Below, piece by piece: positions 54,224 to 62,357 of a stretch of DNA of 64,000 nucleotides. The DNA is from Aeromicrobium piscarium (lineage in GTDB: Bacteria; Actinomycetota; Actinomycetes; Propionibacteriales; Nocardioidaceae). The position numbers and the translations under genes were made by a program. Each line of letters opens with the position of its first letter. Positions within the stretch are counted from its first letter, which is position 1. The DNA lies in contig NZ_VLNT01000001.1 of assembly GCF_007421815.1 (NCBI RefSeq), positions 474,464-538,463 on the forward strand, read 5' to 3'. A model generated the notes under the pieces. It made no database searches and was not told the origin of the DNA. It worked only from the letters and a program-made list of their open reading frames with translations.

Positions 54224-55911
54224 GTGAGCATTACGACGTCATCGTCATCGGGTCGGGCTTCGGGGGCAGCGTCTCGGCTCTGCGGCTGACCGAGAAGGGC
54301 TACCGTGTCGCCGTGCTCGAGGCGGGCCGGCGCTTCAGCGACGACGAGTTCGCCACGACCTCCTGGCACCTGCGCGACTACCTCTGGGCACCGGCGATCG
54401 GCTGCTACGGCATCCAGCGCGTCGACCTGCTGAAGGACTCGCTCATCCTGTCCGGCGCTGGCGTCGGGGGAGGGTCGCTGGTGTATGCCAACACGCTCTA
54501 CGAGCCCCTCGAGCCGTTCTTCCGCGATCCGGCCTGGGGTTACATCACCGACTGGAAGGACGAGCTCGCGCCGTACTACGACCAGGCCAAGCGGATGCTC
54601 GGCGTCGTCGAGTACGCGATGGAGACGCCGGCCGACCGGGTCATGCAGGAGACCGCCCGTCGCATGGGCGTCGAGGGGACCTTCCACTACGCGCCGGTGG
54701 GTGTCACCTTCGGCCCCGAGCCGGGCGCCCCGCTCGACGACCCCTACTTCGGCGGGGCGGGGCCTCGACGCAATGCCTGCCTCAACTGCGGCGAGTGCAT
54801 GACCGGCTGCCGGCACAATGCCAAGAACACCCTCGTCAAGAACTACCTCTATCTCGCCGAGCAGGCGGGAGCGAGCATCTTCGCGCTGACCACGGTCACG
54901 CGGGTGCGTCCCCGGCGCCGGGGCGGTTACGAGATCAGCACCAAGCCGACCGACAAGCGCTTCGGCAAGGGTGCCACCTTCACGGCCGATCAGGTGGTCT
55001 TCGCCGCCAGCGCTCTAGGCACTCAGCGGCTGCTCCACAAGCTGCGCGATAACGGCGATCTCCCGCGCCTCTCACGTCGCCTCGGGGTGCTGACCCGCAC
55101 CAACTCCGAGGCATTGCTCGGCGCCATCGCCACGGACGACTCGGTCGATTACTCCGAGGGTGTGGCCATCACGTCCTCGATCCATCCCGATCCCTACACG
55201 CACATCGAGCCGGTCCGCTACGGCAAGGGCTCCAACGCGATGATGCTCGTGCAGTCGGCCCTGGCACCCGCCGACACCGGCCGTCACCGGCTGCGCGAAT
55301 GGGCGGTCAACATGCTCAAGATGGTTCCTTACCTGCACAAGATCTTCGACTGGCGCCATTGGTCGGAGCGGACCGTGATCGCGCTGGTCATGCAGGCCTA
55401 CGACAACTCGATCACCACGTACACCAAGAAGGGACCGTTCGGTCGTCGCCGGCTCACCTCGCGCCAGGGCCACGGGCTGCCGAACCCGACCTATATCCCC
55501 GAAGGACATCAGGCGGTGACGACGATGGCCGACATCATGGGCGGTATCGCCGGCGGCACGGTCGGAGAGCCGGTCGGAGTGCCGATGACCGCGCACTTCA
55601 TGGGCGGCTGCGCGATCGGGGACTCGGCGGCCAATGGCGTCATCGACCCGTACCAGCGCGTGTTCGGCCACCCCGGGCTTCACGTCGCGGACGGCTCGGC
55701 GGTGAGTGCCAATCTCGGCGTCAATCCGTCCCTGACGATCACCGCTCAGGCCGAGCGGGCGATGGCCCTCTGGCCGAACAAGGGCGAGACGGATCCCCGC
55801 CCGGCGCTCGGCGCTCGCTACCGGCGGGTGGAGCCGGTCGTGCCGAAGAACCCGGTGGTGCCGGACTCCGCGCCGGCCGCATTGCGGCTGCCCGTGGTGG
55901 GTGTCGGCTGA
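54220..55911 (+). CDS. GMC family oxidoreductase, ChoD-like
   Basis: A 563-residue flavoprotein: N-terminal FAD motif VIVIGSGFGGSVSALRLTEKG, GAGVGGGSLVYANTLYE and the C-terminal HFMGGCAIGD and NPSLTITAQAERA. A cysteine-rich insert CLNCGECMTGC follows at about 185. It matches the mycobacterial Rv3409c (ChoD) group, named cholesterol oxidase but of disputed function. Its position after guaB3 is syntenic. It probably makes an aldehyde or ketone that the cotranscribed ALDH oxidises further (inference). Confidence 0.9.
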   Translation: MSEHYDVIVIGSGFGGSVSALRLTEKGYRVAVLEAGRRFSDDEFATTSWHLRDYLWAPAIGCYGIQRVDLLKDSLILSGAGVGGGSLVYANTLYEPLEPFFRDPAWGYITDWKDELAPYYDQAKRMLGVVEYAMETPADRVMQETARRMGVEGTFHYAPVGVTFGPEPGAPLDDPYFGGAGPRRNACLNCGECMTGCRHNAKNTLVKNYLYLAEQAGASIFALTTVTRVRPRRRGGYEISTKPTDKRFGKGATFTADQVVFAASALGTQRLLHKLRDNGDLPRLSRRLGVLTRTNSEALLGAIATDDSVDYSEGVAITSSIHPDPYTHIEPVRYGKGSNAMMLVQSALAPADTGRHRLREWAVNMLKMVPYLHKIFDWRHWSERTVIALVMQAYDNSITTYTKKGPFGRRRLTSRQGHGLPNPTYIPEGHQAVTTMADIMGGIAGGTVGEPVGVPMTAHFMGGCAIGDSAANGVIDPYQRVFGHPGLHVADGSAVSANLGVNPSLTITAQAERAMALWPNKGETDPRPALGARYRRVEPVVPKNPVVPDSAPAALRLPVVGVG

Positions 55912-56042
55912 GACGTCTCCCATGGTGGGACGCGAATGATCGCCCTTTTTCAAGCGAAGTCCAGTACCGACACGCATGTGACGGAAGAAAATTATGTGAC
56001 TGGTGTTCCCCCTGAGGCTCTGGGGGATTAGCGTGGTGACCC

Positions 56043-57254
56043 ATGAGTCGCCGCTTCCCCCTGCTCGTGGTGTCGGTCGTCGGCCTTGTCGGGGCCTCGA
56101 TGTCGACTGTCCAGGCTGCCCCGGACGAGGACCGGGTTGCCGCCATCCAGGTCGAGCTGGTCGAGTCCCGTCAGGCGCTCAATGGTCTCTATGCCAATGC
56201 CGCGGCGGCCTCTGAGCAGTACAACGCCGCCGTGGTGGCCGCGGAGCGCGCCGACTCCGAGATCGCCGAGCTGGATGGGCAGATCGCCGAGGCCGAGGCC
56301 GAGCTGGAGACCGAGCGGACGTCCGTCGCCGATCTCACGCTGCGCCAGCTGGAGGGCAACGACAGCATCCAGGCCATCTCCTCCATGGTCGGCTCGAGCG
56401 AGCCTCGTGAGCTGCTCGAGCGTGCGGGCGCCTTCGCCAGCACACAGGACGCCGTGGCCGCCCAGATCTCGCAGTTGGAGGCCAAGCAGGCCGTCGTGCG
56501 CACCGTGCTCGACGAGGCCGAGCGGGCACAGCAGCGCCGCGACGACGCCCTCGCCGCGCAACGGTCGACCGTGCAGTTCATCGAGGACACGATCGCCGAG
56601 GCGGAACAGCGTCAGGGTGAGTTGACCGGCGAGCGCGAGACGCTGCTGGCGGAGCTGGCTCGGTTGCAGGAGCTCAGCGTCGACGAGGTGACGTCGCGAC
56701 AGGACCGGATCGACGAGCGCATCGACTCCTCGGGTCCTTCCTCGGTCCCTGAGGGAGCGCCCGGAGGATCGGGCGGTGAGAACACCTCGCCGTCGCCGAA
56801 CCGGCCCGCGCCGACCACCGAGGCCCCGCGGCCCACCCAGCCGCCTCCCCCTCCGCCGGCGCCCAAGCCGCCACCTCCGCCGCCGGCGCCGAACCCGACT
56901 GGGGTCGAGGCGATGATCGGCTACGCGCAGGCCCAGTTGGGCAAGCCGTACCAGTGGGGCGGCGCGGGCCCGAACTCCTTCGACTGCTCGGGTCTGGTCA
57001 TGCGGGCTCTCGAAGCCGCTGGAAAGGGCTCGCCTCGGGTGGCAGGGGACCAGTACAACGCCTTCCGGAAGATCGACCCCTCCCAGCGCCAGCGCGGTGA
57101 CCTGCTGTTCTGGTCCAACGGGTCGGGCATCTACCACGTGGCGATCTCGCTCGGCGGGGGACGGATGATCCACGCGCCCAACTCCAGCCGTCCGGTCGAG
57201 ATCGTCTCGGACACGTGGATGGGCGCGCCGCAGCTCGCCGCCCGCCCCTTCTGA
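56043..57254 (+). CDS. NlpC/P60 peptidoglycan endopeptidase (RipA-like)
   Basis: A 403-residue secreted protein: signal peptide (MSRRFPLLVVSVVGLVGASM, cleavage near VQAA), a coiled-coil domain (about 28-215, with IAELDGQIAEAEAELE and IAEAEQRQGELTGERETLL), a Pro-rich linker (about 235-285) and an NlpC/P60 domain with Cys in NSFDCSGLVMRAL and His in GIYHVAISLG. It should cut stem peptides during cell separation, with the coiled coil acting as inhibitor or FtsX contact. A TAGCGT box (56029-56034) lies 8 nt upstream. Confidence 0.93.
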   Translation: MSRRFPLLVVSVVGLVGASMSTVQAAPDEDRVAAIQVELVESRQALNGLYANAAAASEQYNAAVVAAERADSEIAELDGQIAEAEAELETERTSVADLTLRQLEGNDSIQAISSMVGSSEPRELLERAGAFASTQDAVAAQISQLEAKQAVVRTVLDEAERAQQRRDDALAAQRSTVQFIEDTIAEAEQRQGELTGERETLLAELARLQELSVDEVTSRQDRIDERIDSSGPSSVPEGAPGGSGGENTSPSPNRPAPTTEAPRPTQPPPPPPAPKPPPPPPAPNPTGVEAMIGYAQAQLGKPYQWGGAGPNSFDCSGLVMRALEAAGKGSPRVAGDQYNAFRKIDPSQRQRGDLLFWSNGSGIYHVAISLGGGRMIHAPNSSRPVEIVSDTWMGAPQLAARPF

Positions 57255-57314
57255 CCCCGGCCGCTGCGAGGGTCCCACCTCGGCAGCGGTGGGCCAGCGA
57301 CCTCACACCCGGCC

Positions 57315-57371
57315 GGGCGGTAGGCGGTCAACTTATCGAGGCCTCGATAACGTTGCTGGGCTACCGCCGCC
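57315..57371. repeat. GGCGGT intergenic repeat, cluster 8
   Basis: One direct copy GGGCGGTAGGCGGTCAACTT (57315) and one inverted copy GTTGCTGGGCTACCGCCGCC (ends 57371), separated by the palindrome ATCGAGGCCTCGAT. It lies between convergent NlpC/P60 and cyclo-ligase genes and could act as terminator. Confidence 0.7.
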
Positions 57372-57376
57372 GCGGA

Positions 57377-57958
57377 TCAGGCCTCCGGGCGGAAGATGCC
57401 CGCGGGAGTGAGCGCCACGTTCACCGTGACGTCGTGCGGTTCGTGGGGGAGGGCTGGTACGAGCTCATCGGCGAAGACGATCGCGCAGGTCAGCCCGGGG
57501 TAGTGCTCCAACGCCCGATCGTAGTAGCCGGCACCGCGGCCGAGGCGATGACCGGCGTGATCGACCGCGAGTGCCGGCACGAAGGCAGTGGCACACGTCG
57601 CGAGGGCCCCTGGGCCCAGTCGGGCACCGGACGGCTCCGCGATTCCGTGAGCGCCGAGTGTGGTCGGCTCATCGTCGACCAGGACCCAGTCGAGCATCCG
57701 CGTGGCCGGTTCGCTGACCGGCACGATCACCTCGACTCCGCGGCCGCGCAGTGCCTCGATGAGCGGCAGCGTGTCCGGTTCCTCGGCCATCGGCAGATAG
57801 CAGGCGATCCGTGGCCCGCGGGTCAATGCCAGCTGAGACAGCGCGTGGAGAGCGAGGGTCTCACCCGATGCGCGGCGCTCCGCGGCGGGTCGTGCGCGAC
57901 GGCGTGCGAGGAGCTCGCGACGCAGGATCGGCTTGTTCGCGGGTGCGGAACCGGACAT
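57377..57958 (-). CDS. 5-formyltetrahydrofolate cyclo-ligase
   Basis: A 193-residue protein: N-terminal KPILRRELLARRRAR, the substrate/ATP segment ACYLPMAEEPDTLPLIEALRG-type YLPMAEEPDTLPLIEAL, and the C-terminal GHRLGRGAGYYDRALEHYPG that binds ATP-Mg. It converts 5-formyl-THF to 5,10-methenyl-THF. It diverges from the UDP-glucose pyrophosphorylase gene over only 18 bp and has an overlapping -10 box. Confidence 0.93.
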   Translation of the reverse strand: MSGSAPANKPILRRELLARRRARPAAERRASGETLALHALSQLALTRGPRIACYLPMAEEPDTLPLIEALRGRGVEVIVPVSEPATRMLDWVLVDDEPTTLGAHGIAEPSGARLGPGALATCATAFVPALAVDHAGHRLGRGAGYYDRALEHYPGLTCAIVFADELVPALPHEPHDVTVNVALTPAGIFRPEA

Positions 57959-57963
57959 GGCGC

Positions 57964-57970
57964 TAGCCTA
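57964..57970. promoter_or_regulatory. Bidirectional -10 element TAGCCTA
   Basis: On the plus strand TAGCCT (57964-57969) ends 7 nt before the GTG at 57977. On the minus strand TAGGCT (57970-57965) ends 6 nt before the ATG at 57958. One almost symmetrical heptamer thus serves two divergent leaderless genes. Confidence 0.65.
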
Positions 57971-57976
57971 TGGCGG

Positions 57977-59353
57977 GTGAGTGGACTCAACGAAGCGCAG
58001 CAGCGGATGCACACCGCGGGTGTCCCCCAGCAGGCGATCGACGTGTTCTCGGACTTCTACGCTCAGCTCGAGAGCGGGGCCAGCGGCGCGATCCGCGAGT
58101 CCGATGTCGATCCCTTACGCGATATCGATGCCGTCGCCGACCTCGCCTTCAGCCCCGAGGAGGCCCGTGCCGCCGCGCAGGTGACGGCGATCGTCAAGCT
58201 CAACGGCGGACTCGGCACGTCGATGGGCATGGACCGGGCCAAGTCGCTGCTGCGAGTCCGTGAGGACGCGACCTTCCTCGACATCATCGCGCGACAGGTC
58301 ACCTACGTCCGCGAGAATCTCGGCGCCCGTCTGCCACTTCTGTTCATGGACAGCTTCCGCACCCGCGACGACACGCTGGCAGCCCTCGAGCGCCATCCCG
58401 ACCTGGCGTACGGCGATCTGCCGCTGGACTTCCTGCAGAACCGCGAGCCCAAGCTCCGTGTCGACACCCTGGCCCCGGTCGACTGGCCCGACGACCCCTC
58501 CCTCGAGTGGTGTCCGCCCGGCCACGGCGACCTCTACACGGCGCTGCAGACCTCGGGCGTCCTCGACCGGTTGATCGGCGGGGGATTCCGCTATGTCTCG
58601 GTCTCGAACTCGGACAATCTCGGTGCCGCCCCCGATCCCCAGATGATGGCCTGGTTCGCCCAGTCGGGAGCCCCCTACGCGGCGGAGGTGTGCGAACGCA
58701 CACCCGCCGATGTGAAGGGCGGTCATCTGGTGGTCCGCAAGCGCGACGGCCGGCTCGTCCTGCGCGAGACGGCACAGACCGCAGCCGAGGACGAGCAGTA
58801 CGCCACCGACCCGCAGCGACACCGGTACTTCCACACCAACAACCTGTGGTTCGACCTGGTGCGGCTGCGCGAGGTCCTGAACGAGCGGCGCGGAGTGATC
58901 GGGCTGCCCCTCATCCGCAATGAGAAGACGGTCGATCCCACCGATCCCTCCTCGCCCAAGGTCGTGCAGATCGAGTCGGCGATGGGAGCCGCGGTCGAGG
59001 TCTTCGACGGTGCGACGGCCATCGAGGTGCCGCGCTCACGGTTCCTGCCGGTCAAGACCACCAATGACCTCGCCCTCCTGAGGTCCGATGTCTACGAGCT
59101 GGGGGCGGACGGGCGGCTGCGTGCCGGCTCGGCGGCACCGCTCGTGTCCCTCGATCGCGACTACTTCACGAGAATCGCGGACTTCGAGCGGCGCGTGCCC
59201 GAACCGCTTTCCCTCGTGCGTGCGACGCGTCTGCGCGTGGAGGGTGATGTCAGCTTCGAGGGCGCGGCGACGGTCATCGGCGACGTCACGGTCACGGCGC
59301 CGCAGGGCGAGTCCCGGAACGTCGCCGCCGGAACCGTCCTGCGCGCGGGTTAG
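57977..59353 (+). CDS. UTP-glucose-1-phosphate uridylyltransferase, eukaryote-type UDPGP family
   Basis: A 458-residue enzyme of the UDPGP family: VTAIVKLNGGLGTSMGMDRAKSLL (nucleotide loop), LLFMDSFRTRDDTL, WCPPGHGDLYTAL, VSNSDNLGA (metal Asp) and YFHTNNLWFDL. KxNGGLGTxMG is the eukaryotic/plant UGPase signature, unlike bacterial GalU. It makes UDP-glucose from UTP and glucose-1-phosphate. The position matches galU next to moeA in mycobacteria. The start is GTG 57977 after a leaderless promoter. Its TAG stop forms part of the moeA -10 box. Confidence 0.92.
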   Translation: MSGLNEAQQRMHTAGVPQQAIDVFSDFYAQLESGASGAIRESDVDPLRDIDAVADLAFSPEEARAAAQVTAIVKLNGGLGTSMGMDRAKSLLRVREDATFLDIIARQVTYVRENLGARLPLLFMDSFRTRDDTLAALERHPDLAYGDLPLDFLQNREPKLRVDTLAPVDWPDDPSLEWCPPGHGDLYTALQTSGVLDRLIGGGFRYVSVSNSDNLGAAPDPQMMAWFAQSGAPYAAEVCERTPADVKGGHLVVRKRDGRLVLRETAQTAAEDEQYATDPQRHRYFHTNNLWFDLVRLREVLNERRGVIGLPLIRNEKTVDPTDPSSPKVVQIESAMGAAVEVFDGATAIEVPRSRFLPVKTTNDLALLRSDVYELGADGRLRAGSAAPLVSLDRDYFTRIADFERRVPEPLSLVRATRLRVEGDVSFEGAATVIGDVTVTAPQGESRNVAAGTVLRAG

Positions 59354-59356
59354 GCT
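59351..59356 (+). promoter_or_regulatory. -10 box TAGGCT of moeA, leaderless start
   Basis: TAGGCT begins with the TAG stop codon of the upstream gene and ends 7 nt before the moeA ATG. Confidence 0.6.
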
Positions 59357-59363
59357 GACACAC

Positions 59364-60680
59364 ATGACAGCGGGAGAGTCGACCAGCGGAGCACCCACCG
59401 CGGCGTCTGGTGGTTCTGGGCTGCCGCCCAGACCGCGACCGCACAGCATCGCCCCAGGACGCCTCACGGTGGAGGACCACCTCGAGACGATCCTGCGCGG
59501 GATCGGTCCGCTCGGCGCCTACGATCAGCCCGTCGTCGAGTCGCTGGGGCTGTCGCTGCACGAGGAGATCGTCAGCGACCTGGACCTACCGCGGCACGAC
59601 TCCGCCGATATCGACGGCTACGCCGTCGCCGCGCAGGATCTCGCGGGGGCCAGCACGACCGGTCCGGTCGAGCTTCCGGTCGTCGGCGAGATCGTCTCGG
59701 GATCGGGCAAGCCCTTCGCCATCAGCTCGGGCACCTGCGTCACGATCATGACGGGAGCCCCGCTGCCGCATGGGGCGGATGCCGTCGTCCCGGTCGAGCA
59801 TGTGCGGGGGGACCATGCGCGGGTCGGCTTCACCCGCCCGGCCACCCCCGGCCAGAACGTCCGGCGCCAGGGCGAGGACGTCCAGGCCGGCACGCTGGTC
59901 CTCCCCGAAGGGTCGGTGCTCGGTCCACGCGAGATCGGCCTCCTGGCCTCCGTGGGACGCTCACGGATCAAGGCGCGCCCGCGCCCGCGTGTCGTCATCA
60001 TCTCCACCGGTCGCGAGCTGCGCGAGCCGGGCGAGCACCTCGGCCACGACTCCGTCTATGACGGCAACTCCTCGATGATCGCCGCCGCGGTGCGCGCGGC
60101 CGGTGCGATCGCCTTCCGGGTCGGCGCCGTGGGCGACGATCCGCGCCAGTTCCAGCGGGTGCTGTCCGATCAGCTGGTGCGTGCCGACTTGGTCATCACC
60201 ACCGGCGGCCTGGGGCATTCACGCCGCGATGTCGTGCGTCAGGTGCTCGGCAATGTCGGAACCGTCCAGTTCCACGATGTCGCCCTCGAGCCGGGCCACG
60301 ACCAGGGATTCGGGCGGGTCCTCGATGAGGAGACTCCGCTGATCGCGTTGCCCGGCGACCCTGTCTCGGCCTTCGTCGCCTTCGAGGTGTTCGCCCTCCC
60401 CGCGCTGCGGCGTCTGATGGGACGCACGCCGTACCGGCGCCCTCAGGTCCATGCCGTCCTGGCCGAGGACATCGCCTCGGAGCCGGGTCAGCGCGAGTAC
60501 GTGCGCGGGATCTTCGAGGTCACACACCGTGGTGCCAAGGTCACCCCGGTCAAGGGCCGTGGCGCTCACCTGATCGGCCATCTGGCCCAGGCGAACGCGC
60601 TCATCGTCGTGGGCGAGGACGAGACGGCGCTCAATCTCGGTGACACCGTGCGCACCATCGTCCTCGACCGCTCCTTCTGA
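59364..60680 (+). CDS. moeA: Molybdopterin molybdenumtransferase MoeA
   Basis: A 438-residue protein. After a Pro/Ser-rich N-terminal extension of about 30 residues come SADIDGYAV, IMTGAPLPHGADAVVPVE, GEDVQAGTLVLPEG, the MPT-binding domain with VVIISTGRELREPG, VGDDPRQF and LALPGDPVSAFVAFEVF-type ALPGDPVSAFVAF. The usual GGVSxGxxD motif reads GGLGHSRRD, keeping the Asp. It inserts molybdate into molybdopterin-AMP. It overlaps the rimJ-like gene by one base (TGATG). Confidence 0.94.
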   Translation: MTAGESTSGAPTAASGGSGLPPRPRPHSIAPGRLTVEDHLETILRGIGPLGAYDQPVVESLGLSLHEEIVSDLDLPRHDSADIDGYAVAAQDLAGASTTGPVELPVVGEIVSGSGKPFAISSGTCVTIMTGAPLPHGADAVVPVEHVRGDHARVGFTRPATPGQNVRRQGEDVQAGTLVLPEGSVLGPREIGLLASVGRSRIKARPRPRVVIISTGRELREPGEHLGHDSVYDGNSSMIAAAVRAAGAIAFRVGAVGDDPRQFQRVLSDQLVRADLVITTGGLGHSRRDVVRQVLGNVGTVQFHDVALEPGHDQGFGRVLDEETPLIALPGDPVSAFVAFEVFALPALRRLMGRTPYRRPQVHAVLAEDIASEPGQREYVRGIFEVTHRGAKVTPVKGRGAHLIGHLAQANALIVVGEDETALNLGDTVRTIVLDRSF

Positions 60681-61276
60681 TGGCCCGCGGCTGGCCGGTC
60701 ACGCTGCGCGACGGCCAGATCGGGGTCCGGCCGCTGGCCCGGCGCGATGCCACCACCTGGTCGCGGTTGCGGGCCGACAATCTCGAATGGCTGGCGCCCT
60801 GGGAAGCGACCCTCCCGCCCGGCGCGGGCCCGCCGCCGATCTCCTATACGACCATGATCAGCGGATTGCGGCGCCGCGCCCGCGAGGGTTCGGTCATGCC
60901 GTTCGCGGTCACCTGGGACGGGCAGATGGTGGGCCAGCTGACGGTCAACGCGATCACCGGCGGCTCGGCGCAGTCGTCGAGTATCGGCTACTGGGTGGCG
61001 CGCTCGTACGCCGGTCGCGGCATCACGCCGACCGCCGTGGCGCTGGTGACGGACCATCTGCTCGGGCCGGCCGGTCTGCATCGTGTCGAGATCGCGATAC
61101 GCCCCGAGAACGCCGCCAGCCTGCGTGTCGTCGAGAAGCTCGGTTTCCAGCGCATCGGTATCGCCCCGCGGTACCTGCACATCGCGGGGGACTGGCAGGA
61201 CCACGTACTCTTCCAGCTCACCTCCGAGGATGTCCCGGAGGGGGTCCTGCGCCGCTGGCATCAACGCCGCGTGTGA
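60680..61276 (+). CDS. GNAT acetyltransferase, RimJ-like
   Basis: A 198-residue GNAT: VTLRDGQIGVRPLARRDATTW, WEATLPPGAG, the acetyl-CoA region SSIGYWVARSYAGRGITPTAVALV and IRPENAASLRVVEKLGF. This is the RimJ/RimL layout of N-terminal acetyltransferases. Its coupling to moeA (TGATG) and the following sepX match the mycobacterial moeA-rimJ-glpR order. Confidence 0.92.
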   Translation: MARGWPVTLRDGQIGVRPLARRDATTWSRLRADNLEWLAPWEATLPPGAGPPPISYTTMISGLRRRAREGSVMPFAVTWDGQMVGQLTVNAITGGSAQSSSIGYWVARSYAGRGITPTAVALVTDHLLGPAGLHRVEIAIRPENAASLRVVEKLGFQRIGIAPRYLHIAGDWQDHVLFQLTSEDVPEGVLRRWHQRRV

Positions 61277-61330
61277 CAACTCATCAGCGACACACGCAGG
61301 CTGATCCCACGATCCGGGGCGCTGAAGCCC

Positions 61331-61336
61331 TACGGT
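61331..61336 (+). promoter_or_regulatory. -10 box TACGGT of sepX, leaderless start
   Basis: TACGGT ends 6 nt before the GTG at 61343. Confidence 0.55.
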
Positions 61337-61342
61337 TTCAAC

Positions 61343-62260
61343 GTGGCTTCCTCCGGACTCATCGTCGCGTTCGTCGTCGCCCTCTGGGCGACGTACTTCG
61401 TGCCGCTGGTCCTGCGTCGCTACGACGAGGCCAATAAGAACTCCGCACTCGATACGGAGGGTCCCATGCGCCGTGTGGTGACGTCGAACCAGACCGACAC
61501 TTCTTCCCCCGCCGCCGAGCCCGCTGCCGATCACCGGTCGCCGGGCGCGCCGCACCGTCCTGCTCCCACCGTCACGCGCGAGGCGGCTCGCATCGCCGCG
61601 CGCCGTCGCCGCAACACGCTGCTGACGCTCGTGGCGCTGCTCGCCGTCGTCGGCGGTGTCGCCGGCTTCGGCTATCTGCCGCTGTGGGCGATCGCCGTGC
61701 CCGCGGCGTTGATCGTAGGGTGGCTGATCCTGTGCCGGGTCATGGTGCGTGCCGAGCGCGGCATCTCCCAGCCCCGGGCTCCCCGCGTCCGCGAGGAGCG
61801 GGCGGGCGCCGACGAGACGCCCGAGCAGCGCGAACCGCGAGCGAGTCGCTTCGCGGCGCTCAAGGGCAAGGTCGGATCGCTCACCTCCCGGGTGACGTCG
61901 TCATCCGCACCCGAGTACAGCGCCGACGACGAGGCGACCATCATCGTCAACGTCGACGACATCGACCCTGACCGCAAGCACGTCATGGAGGACGTCCCGC
62001 TCACCGAGGACGCCCTCGACGAGCAGCTGGAGATCGCGGTGCCGAGTGTCGGCGTCGACGGCCAGATGCTCTGGGATCCGCTGCCGGTGACGGTGCCCAC
62101 CTATGTGACCAAGCCGCGCGCCGGCCGTACGGTCCGCACCATCGATTTCACCCAGGCGGGCGCCTGGACCTCCGGCCACGTGGAGGGCGAGAACGTCGAG
62201 TTCCCGACCCGCCGCGACGAGCAGGATCACCCGGAGACCCGCCGGGCCGTCGGTCACTGA
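61343..62260 (+). CDS. sepX: Divisome protein SepX/GlpR
   Basis: A 305-residue membrane protein: N-terminal helix SGLIVAFVVALWATYFVPLVLRR-type segment (LIVAFVVALWATYFVPLVL), a basic linker, two adjacent helices (LLTLVALLAVVGGVAGFGYLPLWAIAV region), then an acidic tail with IEVAVPSVGVDG-like LEIAVPSVGVDG and VPTYVTKPRAGRTVRTID. This is the architecture and gene position of SepX/GlpR, which interacts with FtsZ-associated proteins at actinobacterial septa. GTG start, leaderless. Confidence 0.87.
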   Translation: MASSGLIVAFVVALWATYFVPLVLRRYDEANKNSALDTEGPMRRVVTSNQTDTSSPAAEPAADHRSPGAPHRPAPTVTREAARIAARRRRNTLLTLVALLAVVGGVAGFGYLPLWAIAVPAALIVGWLILCRVMVRAERGISQPRAPRVREERAGADETPEQREPRASRFAALKGKVGSLTSRVTSSSAPEYSADDEATIIVNVDDIDPDRKHVMEDVPLTEDALDEQLEIAVPSVGVDGQMLWDPLPVTVPTYVTKPRAGRTVRTIDFTQAGAWTSGHVEGENVEFPTRRDEQDHPETRRAVGH

Positions 62261-62268
62261 GCCAGTGG

Positions 62269-62274
62269 TAGGCT
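62269..62274 (+). promoter_or_regulatory. -10 box of the tRNA-Ala gene
   Basis: TAGGCT ends 10 nt before the mature tRNA 5' end. Confidence 0.5.
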
Positions 62275-62284
62275 CAGTGCCACT

Positions 62285-62357
62285 GGGGCATTGGCGCAGT
62301 TGGTAGCGCGCTTCGTTCGCATCGAAGAGGTCAGGAGTTCGAATCTCCTATGCTCCA
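62285..62357 (+). tRNA. tRNA-Ala (anticodon CGC)
   Basis: 73 nt fold into a full cloverleaf: acceptor GGGGCAT/ATGCTCC (one G-T), D arm GCGC/GCGC, anticodon stem CTTCG/CGAAG with loop TTCGCAT, and T arm AGGAG-TTCGAAT-CTCCT. CCA is not encoded (ACAA follows). It reads GCG codons. Its 3' half is also the end of a recombinase reading frame on the other strand, so it is the attachment site of an integrated element. Confidence 0.93.

Noticed and set aside
55912..56042. c-di-AMP (ydaO) riboswitch before the NlpC/P60 gene, as seen before some actinobacterial cell-wall hydrolases
   Set aside because: The gap is 131 bp and a -10 box lies 8 nt from the start codon, which leaves no room for the transcribed aptamer.
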